A stretch of 64,000 nucleotides of DNA from contig JBAJFG010000479.1 in NCBI GenBank assembly GCA_037903475.1, forward strand, positions 1,226,501 through 1,290,500, given 5' to 3'. How positions within the stretch are numbered: position 1 is the stretch's first letter; each line of letters opens with the position of its first letter. Shown here piece after piece: positions 48,201 through 55,487 of the stretch. The stretch is from Ancylostoma caninum. Its lineage: Eukaryota > Nematoda > Chromadorea > Rhabditida > Ancylostomatidae. Below the pieces are notes generated by a model that saw only the letters and a list, made by a program, of their open reading frames with translations, ran no database searches and was not told the DNA's origin. The position numbers were made by a program, and so were the translations under genes.

Positions 48201-48685
48201 GTGCAAATGCCGCCGATGAGAAAGCAGCGGGCATTTTTTGGGGCAGCTGTGATGGGCGGGAAGATCTACGTGTGTGGAGGGTGAGTTGATGTGAACTTAT
48301 CCTCCTTCTTAACAGCATAGATATTGCTTAACCCTCAGGTCATCCCAGATAGAAAGAGGAGAACTGAGCGATGTCGAGTGTTTTGATGCGAAATCCATGC
48401 GGTGGTCTGCTGTGGCACCCATGTTAACTCCCGTTTCATGCGCTGCCGTTGTGTCGCACGGAAAGGAGATCTACGTCATAGGAGGGTGAGTTTGAGAGGT
48501 GACGACCAATTGTTCTGAAGTTCCGCCCTCAGTGTTCCAGTTCTCGCCGCGGTGAAGACTGTTCAATTGTTCAAGTGTACCACGAGGAAACAGGAACGTG
48601 GGAGTATGGTGCTCAGCTGAAAGGGCATAAGTCAGGCGCTGCCGCTGCAGTGGTATCACTTGCGAGCGGTTCTCTCAATAGATGA
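21548..48685 (+). CDS. BTB-BACK-Kelch (KLHL-type) gene, 14 exons, 5' end missing
   Basis: Such proteins are substrate adaptors of Cullin-3 ubiquitin ligases: BTB binds Cul3 and dimerises, and the kelch propeller binds the substrate. Exons: 21,548-21,637; 22,006-22,093; 24,541-24,707; 25,663-25,766; 25,818-26,021; 34,238-34,340; 34,424-34,532; 36,281-36,408; 36,473-36,577; 36,652-36,765; 37,810-37,906; 48,124-48,280; 48,339-48,485; 48,541-48,685. All have AG/GT borders, and each phase matches the next (1,758 nt, 585 codons plus stop). BTB: residues 1 to about 115. BACK: about 116-250. Six blades, starting IFVIGG, IYAVRG, LYVCGG, IYVMGG, IYVCGG, IYVIGG; blade 2 has RG for GG. The first exon is phase 0 with a 3' splice site and no ATG, so an upstream exon is missing. 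Exon 3 holds a T12 run, a place where frame could be misread. Confidence 0.88.
22006..22093 (+). CDS. Kelch gene exon 2 (BTB, part 2)
   Basis: Acceptor ctacag and donor gtgagt. Reads [20 protein letters not shown], the classic BTB stretch following the AHR of exon 1. It ends in phase 1. Confidence 0.9.
22094..24540 (+). other. Intron 2 of kelch gene
   Basis: 2.4 kb without recognised coding sequence. It holds an 18-base G run near 22,246, a G run near 23,702, and AAAACGG-rich repeat sequence at 23,862-23,953. Confidence 0.6.
23862..24945. repeat. Two AAAACGG-rich repeat fragments in direct orientation
   Basis: 23,862-23,953 and about 24,836-24,945 share a pattern of aaaacggaaaacgg blocks around a gccaaaaa or accaaaaa core. 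The second ends ccgcacacccctg, the complement of a CAGGGGTGTGCGG start, which is the form of many hAT-type inverted ends. I found no matching left end, so these are probably truncated miniature elements. Confidence 0.5.
24541..24707 (+). CDS. Kelch gene exon 3 (BTB, part 3)
   Basis: Acceptor tttcgcag, donor gtaaat. It contains [12 protein letters not shown], equivalent to the YTG-type stretch of BTB, and ends MMRTCEIAT, leading into exon 4. A run of 12 T lies in the coding part, so the residues around FFF may be a frame slip; total length still fits the phase. Confidence 0.7.
24945..25106. repeat. 162-bp hairpin element
   Basis: gaagctgatcgccttct at the left and its complement at the right, with further pairing inward through gtgggagagg and cctctcccac. 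It is a short palindrome that directly abuts the hAT-like fragment end at 24,945. Likely a miniature inverted-repeat element in intron 3. Confidence 0.75.
25663..25766 (+). CDS. Kelch gene exon 4 (3-box / start of BACK)
   Basis: Acceptor gcttttccag, donor gttggt. Contains [12 protein letters not shown], which matches EECATFICEHML of the pseudogene at 2,550-2,653; both exons are 104 bp. Confidence 0.85.
25818..26021 (+). CDS. Kelch gene exon 5 (BACK)
   Basis: Reads [32 protein letters not shown] and [18 protein letters not shown], a clear BACK domain. The acceptor attccag at 25,817 is the one that keeps phase; the nearby tttcacag (25,803) would break it. Donor gtgaca. 204 bp. Confidence 0.9.
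26632..27806. mobile_element. Large fold-back element with tRNA-like box in arms
   Basis: Long imperfect inverted arms of about 440 bp (26,632-27,080 and 27,360-27,806), centred near 27,220. Matching parts include aggactggttggcaccgtat against its complement, a cagctctgtcttttgccaga stretch, and a gatgggaaatt motif repeated near the centre. Each arm carries a pol III B-box-like ggttcgatcc or ggttcgattt. No transposase; target duplication not resolved. It lies in kelch intron 5. Confidence 0.75.
28066..29296 (+). mobile_element. Minisatellite-bearing repeat element, copy 3
   Basis: Same layout as 19,521-21,185. A left hairpin (agcctga..gtcc, ggac..tcaggct) lies at 28,066-28,101. About six diverged 59-bp units follow at 28,270-28,640. 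The right part contains cacgatggtgtcggtagttt and ccaattaatattaactatga, and ends cagacagacaaac and ttattataag near 29,296. A shorter relative in the opposite orientation lies at 52,118-52,275. Confidence 0.65.
28270..28640 (+). repeat. 59-bp minisatellite, about 6 diverged copies
   Basis: Same unit as at 20,032-21,071, with several substitutions per copy and a decayed last copy that ends in a C run near 28,650. Confidence 0.9.
29297..30390. other. Intronic sequence without recognised feature
   Basis: Part of kelch intron 5. Short frames such as 29,610-29,867 and 29,914-30,123 show no homology that I recognise. Confidence 0.4.
30391..31076. mobile_element. Inverted-repeat element, 686 bp
   Basis: Ends tcatacga and tcgtatga, with arms of about 110 bp that share gtctcgcacctcgct and a later gattctgac.at..tgatcac. 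The spacer of about 450 bp has no protein homology. The target duplication is not clear. Confidence 0.7.
31327..32220 (+). mobile_element. Partial copy of the fold-back element, one end only
   Basis: Begins gactagcgcccctcgggac, the end found at 3,906 and 5,859. It continues through the gtggggtggggcagccactt stretch, then the family-unique part that matches 5,745-5,495 inverted, then about seven 60-bp tandem units (cgtatcctggcg recurs every 60 bases from 31,789 to 32,160). The second inverted end is missing, so it is truncated near 32,220. Confidence 0.8.
32905..33545 (-). repeat. Dispersed repeat, inverted relative of 38,780-39,420
   Basis: The complement of this stretch resembles 38,780-39,420, a part of the hAT element in intron 11. 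Shared blocks include tttttggatcggtccaca, caactcggcccaa, ggttccagaaaag and cgtgggtgctgc. Moderately diverged. No protein recognised. Confidence 0.65.
33793..34008. mobile_element. Miniature inverted-repeat element, 216 bp
   Basis: Inverted ends ctactcagacaa and ttgtctgagtag. The TA dinucleotides at 33,794 and 34,006 could be a Tc1/mariner-type target duplication. Inside, gctgctgcg.tccttccg recurs several times, and gcagcagaaaaccggaag pairs with cttccggtttcctgctgc. Confidence 0.65.
34238..34340 (+). CDS. Kelch gene exon 6 (BACK, C-terminal part)
   Basis: Acceptor catttcag, donor gttagt. Reads [20 protein letters not shown] and then [13 protein letters not shown], the helix pair that ends a BACK domain. 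Phase 2 to 0. Confidence 0.85.
34424..34532 (+). CDS. Kelch gene exon 7 (BACK to first blade)
   Basis: Acceptor aatttag, donor gttggt. Contains [20 protein letters not shown], the linker to the propeller, and ends AIFVIG, the first strand of blade 1. The diglycine is completed by exon 8. Confidence 0.85.
35545..36175 (-). repeat. Dispersed repeat with three degenerate ~117-bp units
   Basis: Inverted relative of 49,870-50,340. Inside, gccatattcgcg, tcatattcgtg and gcatatttgtg stretches, each followed by a cagtagac- or cagaagac-like block, recur about every 117 bp. Its end borders (TA)n here and (TG)n at 49.8 kb, so the family seems to carry a simple-repeat tail. No coding sequence. Confidence 0.65.
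36179..36254 (+). repeat. (TA)n microsatellite, 38 copies
   Basis: Pure TA run whose end lies only 26 bases before kelch exon 8. It occupies the place where a branch point and pyrimidine tract would be expected, so its length could affect splicing of exon 8. Confidence 0.95.
36281..36408 (+). CDS. Kelch gene exon 8 (blade 1)
   Basis: Acceptor catacag, donor gtatat. Reads [17 protein letters not shown] and then [11 protein letters not shown], matching the Y..D...W..M pattern of a kelch repeat. It completes the GG of exon 7. Confidence 0.9.
36473..36577 (+). CDS. Kelch gene exon 9 (blade 2)
   Basis: After a 64-bp intron; acceptor cttgttcag, donor gtgctt. Reads IYAVRG in place of the usual GG, then [14 protein letters not shown]. 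The donor after TWTK-type codons is needed: reading on gives a stop. Confidence 0.85.
36652..36765 (+). CDS. Kelch gene exon 10 (end of blade 2, start of blade 3)
   Basis: Acceptor atttttcag, donor gtattc. 38 codons, phase 0, with [14 protein letters not shown] and then ATNCVE. A run of T lies in the codons before MSAAF. Confidence 0.88.
37810..37906 (+). CDS. Kelch gene exon 11 (blade 3)
   Basis: Acceptor attatag, donor gtaagg. Reads [15 protein letters not shown] and then [11 protein letters not shown]. Ends in phase 1; the next exon, 10 kb away, supplies the rest of the codon and MGG. Confidence 0.88.
38074..39930. mobile_element. Non-autonomous hAT element A, with perfect 8-bp target duplication
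   Basis: Ends CAGGGCTGTGCGTTA and CTAACGCACAGCCCTG, flanked by GTTGCAAT on both sides (38,066-38,073 and 39,931-39,938). Subterminal stretches repeat taacgaattaacg and cgtaacggccatttttggcc in both arms. It is 1,857 bp with no transposase frame. A foreign repeat (38,780-39,420, related to 32,905-33,545) lies inside, so it may be a nested element. The inverted duplicate near 57,140 lacks it. Confidence 0.88.
38780..39420 (+). repeat. Dispersed repeat inside hAT element A
   Basis: Relative of 32,905-33,545 in the opposite orientation. It contains ggatcggtccacaccgag and ccgtgggtgctgcctt. The smaller hAT element at 46.4 kb lacks most of it, which supports a later insertion or capture. Confidence 0.65.
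41146..41202 (-). repeat. Split direct repeat B2 (3' end of PAT element)
   Basis: Matches 43,146-43,202 at all but one of 57 positions (tttcgcaaac against tttcacaaac). Outer end TTTTGCCTACG. Confidence 0.85.
41704..42618 (-). CDS. Tyrosine recombinase of PAT element
   Basis: About 304 codons. It shows the expected catalytic pattern: arginine in [23 protein letters not shown] in [15 protein letters not shown], and [15 protein letters not shown] with the catalytic tyrosine near the C-terminus. The recombinase would insert a circular DNA copy in place of an integrase. The frame has no ATG before the conserved part; it opens after a stop near 42,685, and a start at ATG 42,640 lies in another frame. 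Translation may need a splice (a gctaatttcag site is present) or frameshift. It is encoded after the internal B1-A2 repeat. Confidence 0.9.
   Translation of the reverse strand: MDPKRRRAGETADVASNAGLTDIAKLIERCFDQSVAQGTLKIYKRVQQEFLGFISKFRVPLTALHKLRNVFIAHLIDKGKSKSLRYHVAALSHFFGPLPHEDQEILKALLRSAGRTSPPVKHRTKASQEDVNTVINWALDRGSREALVGATAILLMFAAFLRISELCHLRFSDISFQGGDVWWLKVRKSKTAQQGIGTAIAFRLNGQALTLWNDFKNLHRSSSPEDFIFSCRNGGPPSRDFISRRLKKTLNDAGLAHRQLTSHSFRGGAANTAIRAGADPANVMRVGRWSSRKSFLSYVDPSPL
42619..43029. other. PAT element, spacer between internal repeat and recombinase
   Basis: No domain recognised. It might contain leader or promoter sequence for the recombinase, since the A2 copy just upstream is equivalent to the 5' end of the element. 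Confidence 0.4.
43030..43202 (-). repeat. Internal B1-A2 repeat of PAT element
   Basis: A2 (43,030-43,149), which I read as identical to the terminal A1 copy, and B1 (43,146-43,202) are joined, sharing TTTT. This reproduces the junction that would form if the two ends of the element were joined in a circle. Confidence 0.85.
43485..45179 (-). CDS. Reverse transcriptase and RNase H of PAT element
   Basis: 564 codons, intact. Reverse transcriptase near residues 80-270: [49 protein letters not shown] and [11 protein letters not shown] with the catalytic DD. RNase H near 385-510: [28 protein letters not shown] and [16 protein letters not shown]. These motifs are of the DIRS type, not Gypsy. The start overlaps the end of gag by 44 bases in another frame, so it may be made by frameshift or restart. 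Confidence 0.93.
   Translation of the reverse strand: MAIMRGIAAETPNNECEYKAETIHLNLEFWLSLKLSSFLRCLLEHGYSPLFLQEREVGFIRKNCSSALENSHFVDSEVSKLLVSGAIRTVNNVDLIRINPLSVASGKKLRLILDLSDLNKSLEKYKVKYEVLSKVLPLLPSGGFMTSFDLKSGYHHVKIYPNFTKYLGFSWRGSFYQFLVLPFGLSTAPMVFTKLMRPLLAKWRLCGVSIAVYLDDGLIWANSAHRCEEAARLVRSDLNNAGFSLAEDKCTWIPLQMLTWLGHDIDLSSMTFNVTHERREKARHLAMRLISMRGPSLLDRLKWQGILASMHLVIPSDRKREWKAVVSSIAEKERSGTFLKFRWPLSVQERSEIQGWLNFHMSFKGAAIGAIDGLDNALRVFSDASELAVGTVLYLDFTIELTASANLPVHLIGASSTARELFAVFAGLKTFYKHLFNEHIVWHCQAAVSVLKKGSTKSHLQILAKSIWDLCHKLHVTVEYLWISREFNKEADLASRVLDFEDWSIRDEIFMELQRSWGFCTVDMFASTSSKKCPRFISRSSSYGAVASDAFSVEAQPWWKFGFS
45136..45936 (-). CDS. Gag-like protein of PAT element
   Basis: 266 codons from the first ATG at 45,936 (frame open to 45,957). 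Acidic N-terminus, a proline- and alanine-rich stretch ([16 protein letters not shown]), a lysine-rich segment ([14 protein letters not shown]), a glutamine/proline-rich region and a C-terminal zinc knuckle [14 protein letters not shown]. Likely binds element RNA in particles. It lies directly after the A1 repeat. Confidence 0.88.
   Translation of the reverse strand: MAEDNERHVVPEAEEELVQVRRDELEELLAQIRVPAAPAVVPLAPPVPAPGPSSSSKPTFTKPGLARQFDFNSSILTILTPIMDFAPEDYEIRSNLAKAITLLTQRNELLVVADTDTEVFEFYDQHSKADSMQASNPILAAFLREKKKKEEKKPAQLVRATAWSGSLNSSDFCGLLFANRRHISAFDSESRFQPYAVPKQPFRFGGAPWAPAPQVHQMPFYGFQGRSMANRVNSAPQAPQGRPRDMCYSCGRFGHYARDCRGDTKQ
45956..46075 (-). repeat. Split direct repeat A1 (5' end of PAT element)
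   Basis: 120 bp that I read as identical to 43,030-43,149. Outer end ...gccacTTTT, next to flank Taggg. Confidence 0.88.
46410..47452. mobile_element. Non-autonomous hAT element B, related to element A
   Basis: Ends CAGGGCTATGCGCTACT and TCTAACGCACACCCCTG. Subterminal taacg repeats and long stretches resemble element A, such as tcatggacatcttatcatctt. It is 1,043 bp, lacking the repeat inside element A. The flanking octamers actggcac and actgccat agree at 6 of 8 positions, so the target duplication has decayed or is by chance. More diverged ends imply an older insertion than A. Confidence 0.75.
48124..48280 (+). CDS. Kelch gene exon 12 (blade 4)
   Basis: Acceptor tatgtttcag, donor gtgagt. 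Starts TG, completing a valine codon, then [30 protein letters not shown] and [10 protein letters not shown]. The chance B-box ggttcgatcc in it is coding. Confidence 0.92.
48339..48485 (+). CDS. Kelch gene exon 13 (blade 5)
   Basis: Acceptor accctcag, donor gtgagt. Reads [20 protein letters not shown] and then GKEIYVIGG, a regular kelch repeat. Both introns beside it are under 60 bp. Confidence 0.92.
48541..48685 (+). CDS. Kelch gene exon 14 (blade 6, C-terminus)
   Basis: Acceptor gtgttccag keeps phase (the earlier ccctcag does not). Reads [17 protein letters not shown], then [15 protein letters not shown] and TGA. Blade 6 is closed by the strand from exon 7, as in most kelch propellers. Confidence 0.9.
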
Positions 48686-49512
48686 GATTGGCAGAGAGAT
48701 TTCGCTCCTCATTTGTTGTGGTGTCGTTCATCCATGGTCTGTCATGGCATAGCAGAAACCGACTACTCTTTTATTTTTATTTGTTTCTCTTAACTCCTAT
48801 TAACTATCACGATAGCGCATCGTTCTGCGGCTTTTTGTGTTTTCTACACGTTTTTCTAACCGCTAGAGCAGAAACCTGTTGATTAAGATTGAGAAGCATT
48901 AATTTGTCCCGCGTTGCAGCAATGTTGTTTTTTCTAACGAGGAAAGCTAGGGAAATCAATTCATCTATCTCTCTATATTGAATAACTGCCCGAATACTTT
49001 GTCTTTTTTAGTTTTTCAGTGATGCTAGGCAAACTACTGTATCACTTAGAAATCATCATCCAGAAATTCCATTGTTTCACTATTTCCGTTGTACATAACT
49101 GTGTAAAACTCATCTATTGATCAGTTATTTTATGTTATGAATCTTTATCGGTACAATTGAGAACAAAACAATAGGAGACCTAACAAGGTTTCGATGAAGT
49201 GGATAACAAACAAGACAAAATTAACTAGGAACGAATAGGATAAGGAGGTGTCATGGCAAGGAAGAGCAGTGACCGCCCCACACTGCAAGCCGAAGTTGTA
49301 TCAAGAGCAGTGACCGTCAAACACTGCAGATGTACGAATGTGGGCTCCGGATACCAGCTTAGTAGGCCCGTCAACCCTGCCATGCTCAGCTTCGCTCAGA
49401 TGCACGGAGATGGGTGGGGATATTAAGGAAACAACTGATTTTGTAGCAATAGTCGTACAGCCAGTGCCATTGGCTGTGGGGGAAATACGATGAATACTCA
49501 TCAGCGTCTAAC

Positions 49513-49832
49513 CAGGGAAGGATACTAGGCGGGTCCGACAACTCGTAATGAAATGTATACTGTCGAATTCAGTTTTCGATGCTGATCTCAAATCCGTCTT
49601 CGCTACCTGCTGCAGTGTTCTCTCTGAAAAGTTGTGGCATGATTCAGGCTTGCTCGAGGCACCCAAAACTTGGCTTCTTGGATGTATTTTGCCAGGAATC
49701 GCGGGAACTTATCTGGATTCAAGGGTATTTCATAAGCATGGTTTAATTTTGATTTAGTTTTTTTCTAGTTGACATGTATGGAATAGTTTTCGCGCATATT
49801 TATCTGTGTATATAAAAGTGGAAGTGTGTGTA

Positions 49833-49863
<31 letters not shown>

Positions 49864-50596
49864 ATGTATGTATGTGTGTGTTACCTGTAGAAATCGCGGA
49901 GGGTGAACCGATCCCGACCAAATTCTTGCATGTATATCCTCCAGTGGCCGGCGGAGGTTTTAGGATGCTTTGCACCTGGGATTATCGATTGGTTGTCGAT
50001 TTATCGGTCTTATTGATTTTCCGCTATTCTAGCCCACGGGGTGATAAAGGCATGTCTACTGCGGTATATCATTGCGCTGAATACCAAAATGACAACCGTT
50101 TTGACCAAAATATCGATTTATCGACTTTATTGATTTTTTGACAATCCTGCCCTCCGATCTGTAAAACGTGCTTCCTGGGAATGAACGAAAAGCTGAGCGT
50201 GGATATGGCAAGCATTGTAGAAGAAATTATTCACCAATCAAGCAACTTCACCCCATTTTTGAGGGAGGGGGACGGGGTGAAGAAGGGTCACTTGAACTGA
50301 TCACCAAATGATGAACATTTCGAATGGATCCTTTTGGTTCAGCAAGTGTTGGCATCATCTTTAAATGGCCGGGAGGAACAGAACACCCGAGCTAAGCCGG
50401 GTGCACCATCTAGTAGCAGAATATAACTCGAAAGTCAGATTTGGCATGTCTAGTCAAGCTGAGATTATGCAACGTAGCTCTTCACATAGAACACCGCAGC
50501 AGATAAGGAAAACAGATTTGAGATCAACATCGGAAACCGAATTCAACGGTATACATTTCATTACGAGTTGTTGGACCCCCTGGTATCCTACCCTGA
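49513..50596. mobile_element. Inverted-repeat element containing another repeat
   Basis: Arms of about 140 bp: the left has acaactcgtaatgaaatgta, the right its complement near 50,550. Both arms encode a similar short peptide (DADLKSVFATCC on +, DVDLKSVFLICC on -), which is only a result of the inverted repeat. Between the arms lie a (TG)n/(TATG)n run at 49,823-49,880 and a relative of 35,545-36,175. Confidence 0.7.
49823..49880 (+). repeat. (TG)n / TATG simple repeat
   Basis: gtgtgtgtatgtgtgtgtat pattern, imperfect. It borders the dispersed repeat at 49,870-50,340 as (TA)n borders its relative at 36.2 kb. Confidence 0.9.
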
Positions 50597-52117
50597 TGGG
50601 AAAAATGTAAACAGCTGACCAGGCAAAGCTAGAAGTACCCTGCTGAGCGGAGATATTTCTCAACATTATTATGGAACGAACGAGTAGATTTGGAGTAAAT
50701 GATGTTCCGTCGGAGTTTGTTCCACTGTGGTACTATTTGTTCCCTGAGTGAATGAGCTTTCATACTCTCTAGAAAACGACACTTTGTGTGAAATTCAAAG
50801 ATTCTTCCTTCGCACCAATGATTCGCATTTCGTAAAATATTGTTCGAATTCCAAATCTTCTCATTTCAGCGCACTTAAACACAAAATCGAAATCCATCAA
50901 CTTTCTTCTGACCCCTAGTGATTCAGCGTTGAGGCGCCGTAGCCCCTCTTCATAAGACATGCGAAAAACACCACACCGGGCAAAGATTTAGGAGAGCTGA
51001 ATGCCGCCAAATACCACAATGTACCATAGGCTCATTCTATGTATTAGGTTAGTGAGAAAGACATGTCCGAAATTGTCCCAGATTCTTTCTGATTGGAAAT
51101 TCTATATTGGCACAGATATCAGAGTGCATTCCCTAAGCTGTTCCGTAACGGACATGTGTATGTAAAAAAGCTAGTAAAGTGTTCAACCCATACCTGAAAT
51201 TGTTGAAGGCACTTTTTGCCATAGCTCCTATTCGGAGCTGCTACGGCACACACTGCTGATCCCTTTAGCAGGCAACAATTCAAGCGCAACCTGCCAGATT
51301 GTCTTCATATATTCTTTGAATATTCCAAAGTTTCACGCTGATGCATTCATTTTGAATCTGGAGATATCCACTTTATGAGCAGCTTACATTCTGAACGAAA
51401 CCATGTAGCAGAGCTAATGGGAAGCTGCAGTTCGAGTTGCTTCCGCCATGCAGGACATGATTACTCTATAGTTTTGTCCAGGTATAGAAACTGGCTAGAG
51501 CAGAAAAAAAACAAAAGATGAAAACGCCAACATTTCTTGCCTATTTTCTCTACCAATTTTACCGCTTTTTTCTGAGAGAGGCCCACTACAAACCAGTAAG
51601 TTTGCTGGGACACAGTGCCCAGCATACCTTATTCTTCTTAGCTTAGCTCTTTGAATGTGATTTGATCTGTCTTCTTAAGACTTTCCAAAGTCAAAGTAAC
51701 AATTTTTAGACATTAGTGGAGTGAAAGTGCGAAAAATTAGGAGAGGCTCGGCTCCACAACTTGTGTTTTTTTTTTCGAAAAAAAAGGTAAGAAAGTTTTA
51801 TTTCTCTCGTATTGCCATAAATATGTTAGCCCCGCTAGAAATGGAGTATATTGTGCTTTCATCGTTTGAGAATGAGCCACAATCAAAAATATCGCTCTGT
51901 GGCAATTAATCTCAGCAAAATGAACTTTAACATAGCAAGTGTTGGGCTCGCCTTCGTAGCTGTAGTTATATACCAATTCAGCCTCCTAACCCTCACATTT
52001 CCTCCTCCTTCATGGAAATTAATTTCGCATCCCTGATAAATAAACGCACTATTTTTAATTTCTCAACAGAATCGTTATAACGAATACAGAATTGCAGGAG
52101 TGTGCTGTGACATCCTC
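50597..52117. other. No recognised gene
   Basis: AT-rich, with only short frames. No coding homology or repeat family was recognised on either strand. Confidence 0.4.
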
Positions 52118-52275
52118 CTAACTACATACATATATCATAGTTAATATTAATTGGCATTTTATGTGCGTTTATGTGTACGTATGTGTGTGCAGGAGAACCA
52201 GCCTCTGTTATCAAAAACTACCAACACCATCGTGTTTAGGGCATTGTGAGCGTTAGCTGGACCATCAGGCTGGTG
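52118..52275 (-). mobile_element. Deleted relative of the minisatellite-bearing element
   Basis: The complement contains ccagcctgatggtccagcta, the left hairpin region of the copy at 28,066. It is followed at once by cacgatggtgttggtagttt and ccaattaatattaactatga, which in that copy lie about 950 bp further on. The tandem array is missing, so this is a short form with both ends but no minisatellite. Confidence 0.6.
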
Positions 52276-55129
52276 AGGTAAAAAAGGGGAAGGGGTGAGA
52301 CACCACGCTCGAAACCCCGTCCTACTGCTGTACACTTGTACTACTCGTCGTCGCCTCGTACTCCGGTTACACTGCGTCTTCCGTGAAACTGAAATAGTGA
52401 ATAGGGTGGTGGGATGGAGTAGGGAATATATGTGTCGTCGAACCTAAAGCTCATTTGAGTTACGCCAGCCCACCGCAGTCGAATCGACCTAAGGTATCCT
52501 TCTACTTCTTGGACACTGAAGTGGAACCGCATTTTTGTGTCTTTCCTATTGACTTAGGCCATTGCTTCCTCTACCCCTGTGTTGCGGTAAGCCAGTACTG
52601 TGCGTACCTTTCACTATTTTTGCGTGTAATACTTCCTTACCCATTCTTTTGAACGCTATAGTGCCGCTGTGCCTTCCACACACCTCTTCTTCATTGTTTG
52701 TTTCATACTACCGTAGAGTATTTCCAAAAGAAACTGTAGATGTTTACATGACGCGATAATAATAGATGTAATACGACCAGTATAACTGACTAGTACAATT
52801 TCTTTTAGGACAGATTCCAGGACATGTCACTCATCACAATCTCATTTATGTATGAGTCGAATATTGTTTGCTTAATTGTGTTATAACTGACTTGTTTATG
52901 ATAATGTTATTACTTGTTTAGTGAATGGATGCACAACTGATGAATCATTTCTTGCACCTCTTGTTGCAGTCGTCGATGGTGTCGAAGCTGTTCAGTGGCG
53001 GCCGACAGAGCTTAGTTGCGAGCTGCTCGCATTTGTTAGCTTCAGTGTTGAAAGTGAAGCTGAAAAAAAAACGAGCTAGTCAAGCACAAGTTCAATGTAT
53101 CTTGAAAAGGCGGAGTAAGACATTTTTACCCTTTGTATTCCTTCGCACATTTTTCGCCATTATTATCAATCGCTGTATTACATCGTTCTTCATTGGAATG
53201 ACTAACACCTGGAGGAATAACTGCTTCGCAGATTGCGATGCAGACAAGGAGCACAAGAAAAAACTTCATTGTTCAGATACGAGTATAGCGCAGAACTGTC
53301 TCTTCTTTTAAACTGTCATTGATAGGGTGCGTATTTTCATGCGCATATTTTCATTTCAATGCCCGTTTCCGTATTGCGATAGGAAGCAATGGTGACATGT
53401 TTGGCTACCGTCGTAAAATCAAATTTATGCAAATATTCACTAGAAATGCATTGACTGCGATCGACATTAGCAGGATAATATTCTGGAGGAAACCGTTTCC
53501 GCAATCTCTAGCCAACAAAAAAAATCACGACTTGTTGTTTCTTGTTGTTATGTTCCGATAAACATTCAAATGTATGTGTATTTGTGAGAGCTCTGAAATG
53601 TTAAAAAATTTTATAAATAAAATAGGATAAGAGACACAAAAATCGACTTTCGGATAAAGTAATTCGTTGAGGAGGGAGAGGATGAAAACTACTAGCTAGA
53701 GCAGAAAAACTTCTCGCTAGCTGCAAACAGTGAAAACTCAGAATTCGTGGATGATGTCAGAATAATGAAACATCATTAGAGAATATTATTTCCTTTCGAC
53801 ACTACTGGACGATGCTTTGAGTCATTTCTCATTTGCTACGGAGATCCGTTGGACCGTTGCTGTGAAAACTCTTTTCCTAACTGGAGAAGTAGTGGTGCCA
53901 CTGATCGTGATGGCATCTAATTAGTGTTCTTTCCTGGTGAAAGCTTTCCGGTGCCCTAAAAAGGCGGCATCTTGGAGGTTAAATGAAGTTTCTGAGAGCA
54001 TTTCATTCAATGCTACAGTGCGTATCATAACATCCCAGTTTCAAGCTGACGTTTTGCAGGAAATTTAGCTGCTATACAACTCAACTCGTACGAACCCACG
54101 GAATTTCAGTTGCGGAAAAAGCTATAAATGGCAGCTGACCCTCATTTTGGTGTATTATATTTATAGACACACCTTCAATAGGAAACGAAAACATCACTTT
54201 TCTTGAAGGGAAATTCCTATTTAAGCAGTGTCTTTAGTAGTGACAAACACTCACTATCTGGACACAAAATGCCAGTTGGATCCTAAATTTTAGAAGCGGA
54301 ACAGCTTCAGATACTCGTTGTGCATGCTGCAGTTCCCAGCAACCATAAGTTGAAGACAGCACTCACAATAAATAAAACGTCGATTTTTGCATGGATTTCT
54401 ACTCCAGAGGCTACCCCTATCCCCACAGTAGAGAAAAGACCCTTCAAAAGGATAGAGTTTGTGAGAAATATTATGTTGTATATTGCCAACTCATGCCCAT
54501 GTGTACGAGTTCTATCGCCTGAGATGGCTGAGGCTGCCGGGACGCGGAAAGGATCACCGCTATCGAAAAATCCTGATCGATCACTTATCAGCTGATAAAA
54601 ACAGCCACAGACGATTAGCGAGAATGGGGCGGGGTTGAGCATGGCGGGCGCATTCGTACATGCGTACGAGTTTAATTACTCGAGTAACTGCAGGATTTGG
54701 AGTGTTTCCTCTTGCAGTTACATTCCAATTGGTGGCACCTTTAAAGTAAACACAAATGCGAGAAGACTTTTTCCAGCGCGAGTGCTGTCTTCAACCAAGC
54801 AGTTTCGCCGTTTGCAATCGCTGTTGGTAAATTTGAGAGAGATCACGACTTGCAACAGTGAAACTAACATGAGGAAGACCAAACAGCAATCTTACCTTAA
54901 TCGCGTTGGAAAAGATGGCCTACCCCATCATATCCCCAAATTCAATTTCACAAGTTACGGTCAGAAGTAAAAACGAACGCAACCTTGGGGTAGTGCAAAT
55001 GCGCATTTGATACGGGCTTGGTATTTTCCTGTCCCGTTAAGTCATACAGCTTCAGCTTTTCAAACAGAACATGGATGCTGAGTGGCAGGATTTAATTTGT
55101 AATTTCACGCGCATCACAACGCTCTTATA
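52276..55129. other. No recognised gene
   Basis: About 2.9 kb with scattered short frames (for example 52,925-53,311 + and 54,642-54,307 -) that I cannot relate to a family. No repeat structure stands out. Confidence 0.4.
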
Positions 55130-55487
55130 AATAACCGGAGTAAGAACTGATCAATAAATGAGTTTTACACAGTTACGTGCAACGGAAATAGTGGAACAAT
55201 GAAATTTCTGAATAATGATTTCTAAGTGATATGCTGCATTGCCTAGCATCACTGAAGGAGCGGGAAAAGTCAATGCTTCTCAATCTTATTCAACAGGTTT
55301 CTACCCTAACGGTTAGAAAAATGTGTACAAAAACACAAAAAGCTGCAGAACAAAGCGCTATCCTAATAGTTAACAGGAGTGAGGAGAAACAAACAAAAAT
55401 AAAAGAGCAGTCGGTTTGTGCTACGCCATGACAGACCATGGATGAACGACACCATAACAAATGAAGAGCGAAATCCCTCTGCCAATC

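Larger units (their letters stand above)
48075..49150 (+). repeat. Right part of the inverted duplication, kelch 3' end copy
   Basis: This stretch (end of intron 11, exons 12-14 and about 460 bp of 3' flank) matches 55,130-56,100 inverted. Matching non-coding parts include gaaggcaactgtagcatttt before exon 12, and cttagaaatcatcatccaga downstream, so the copy was made at the DNA level. Confidence 0.85.
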
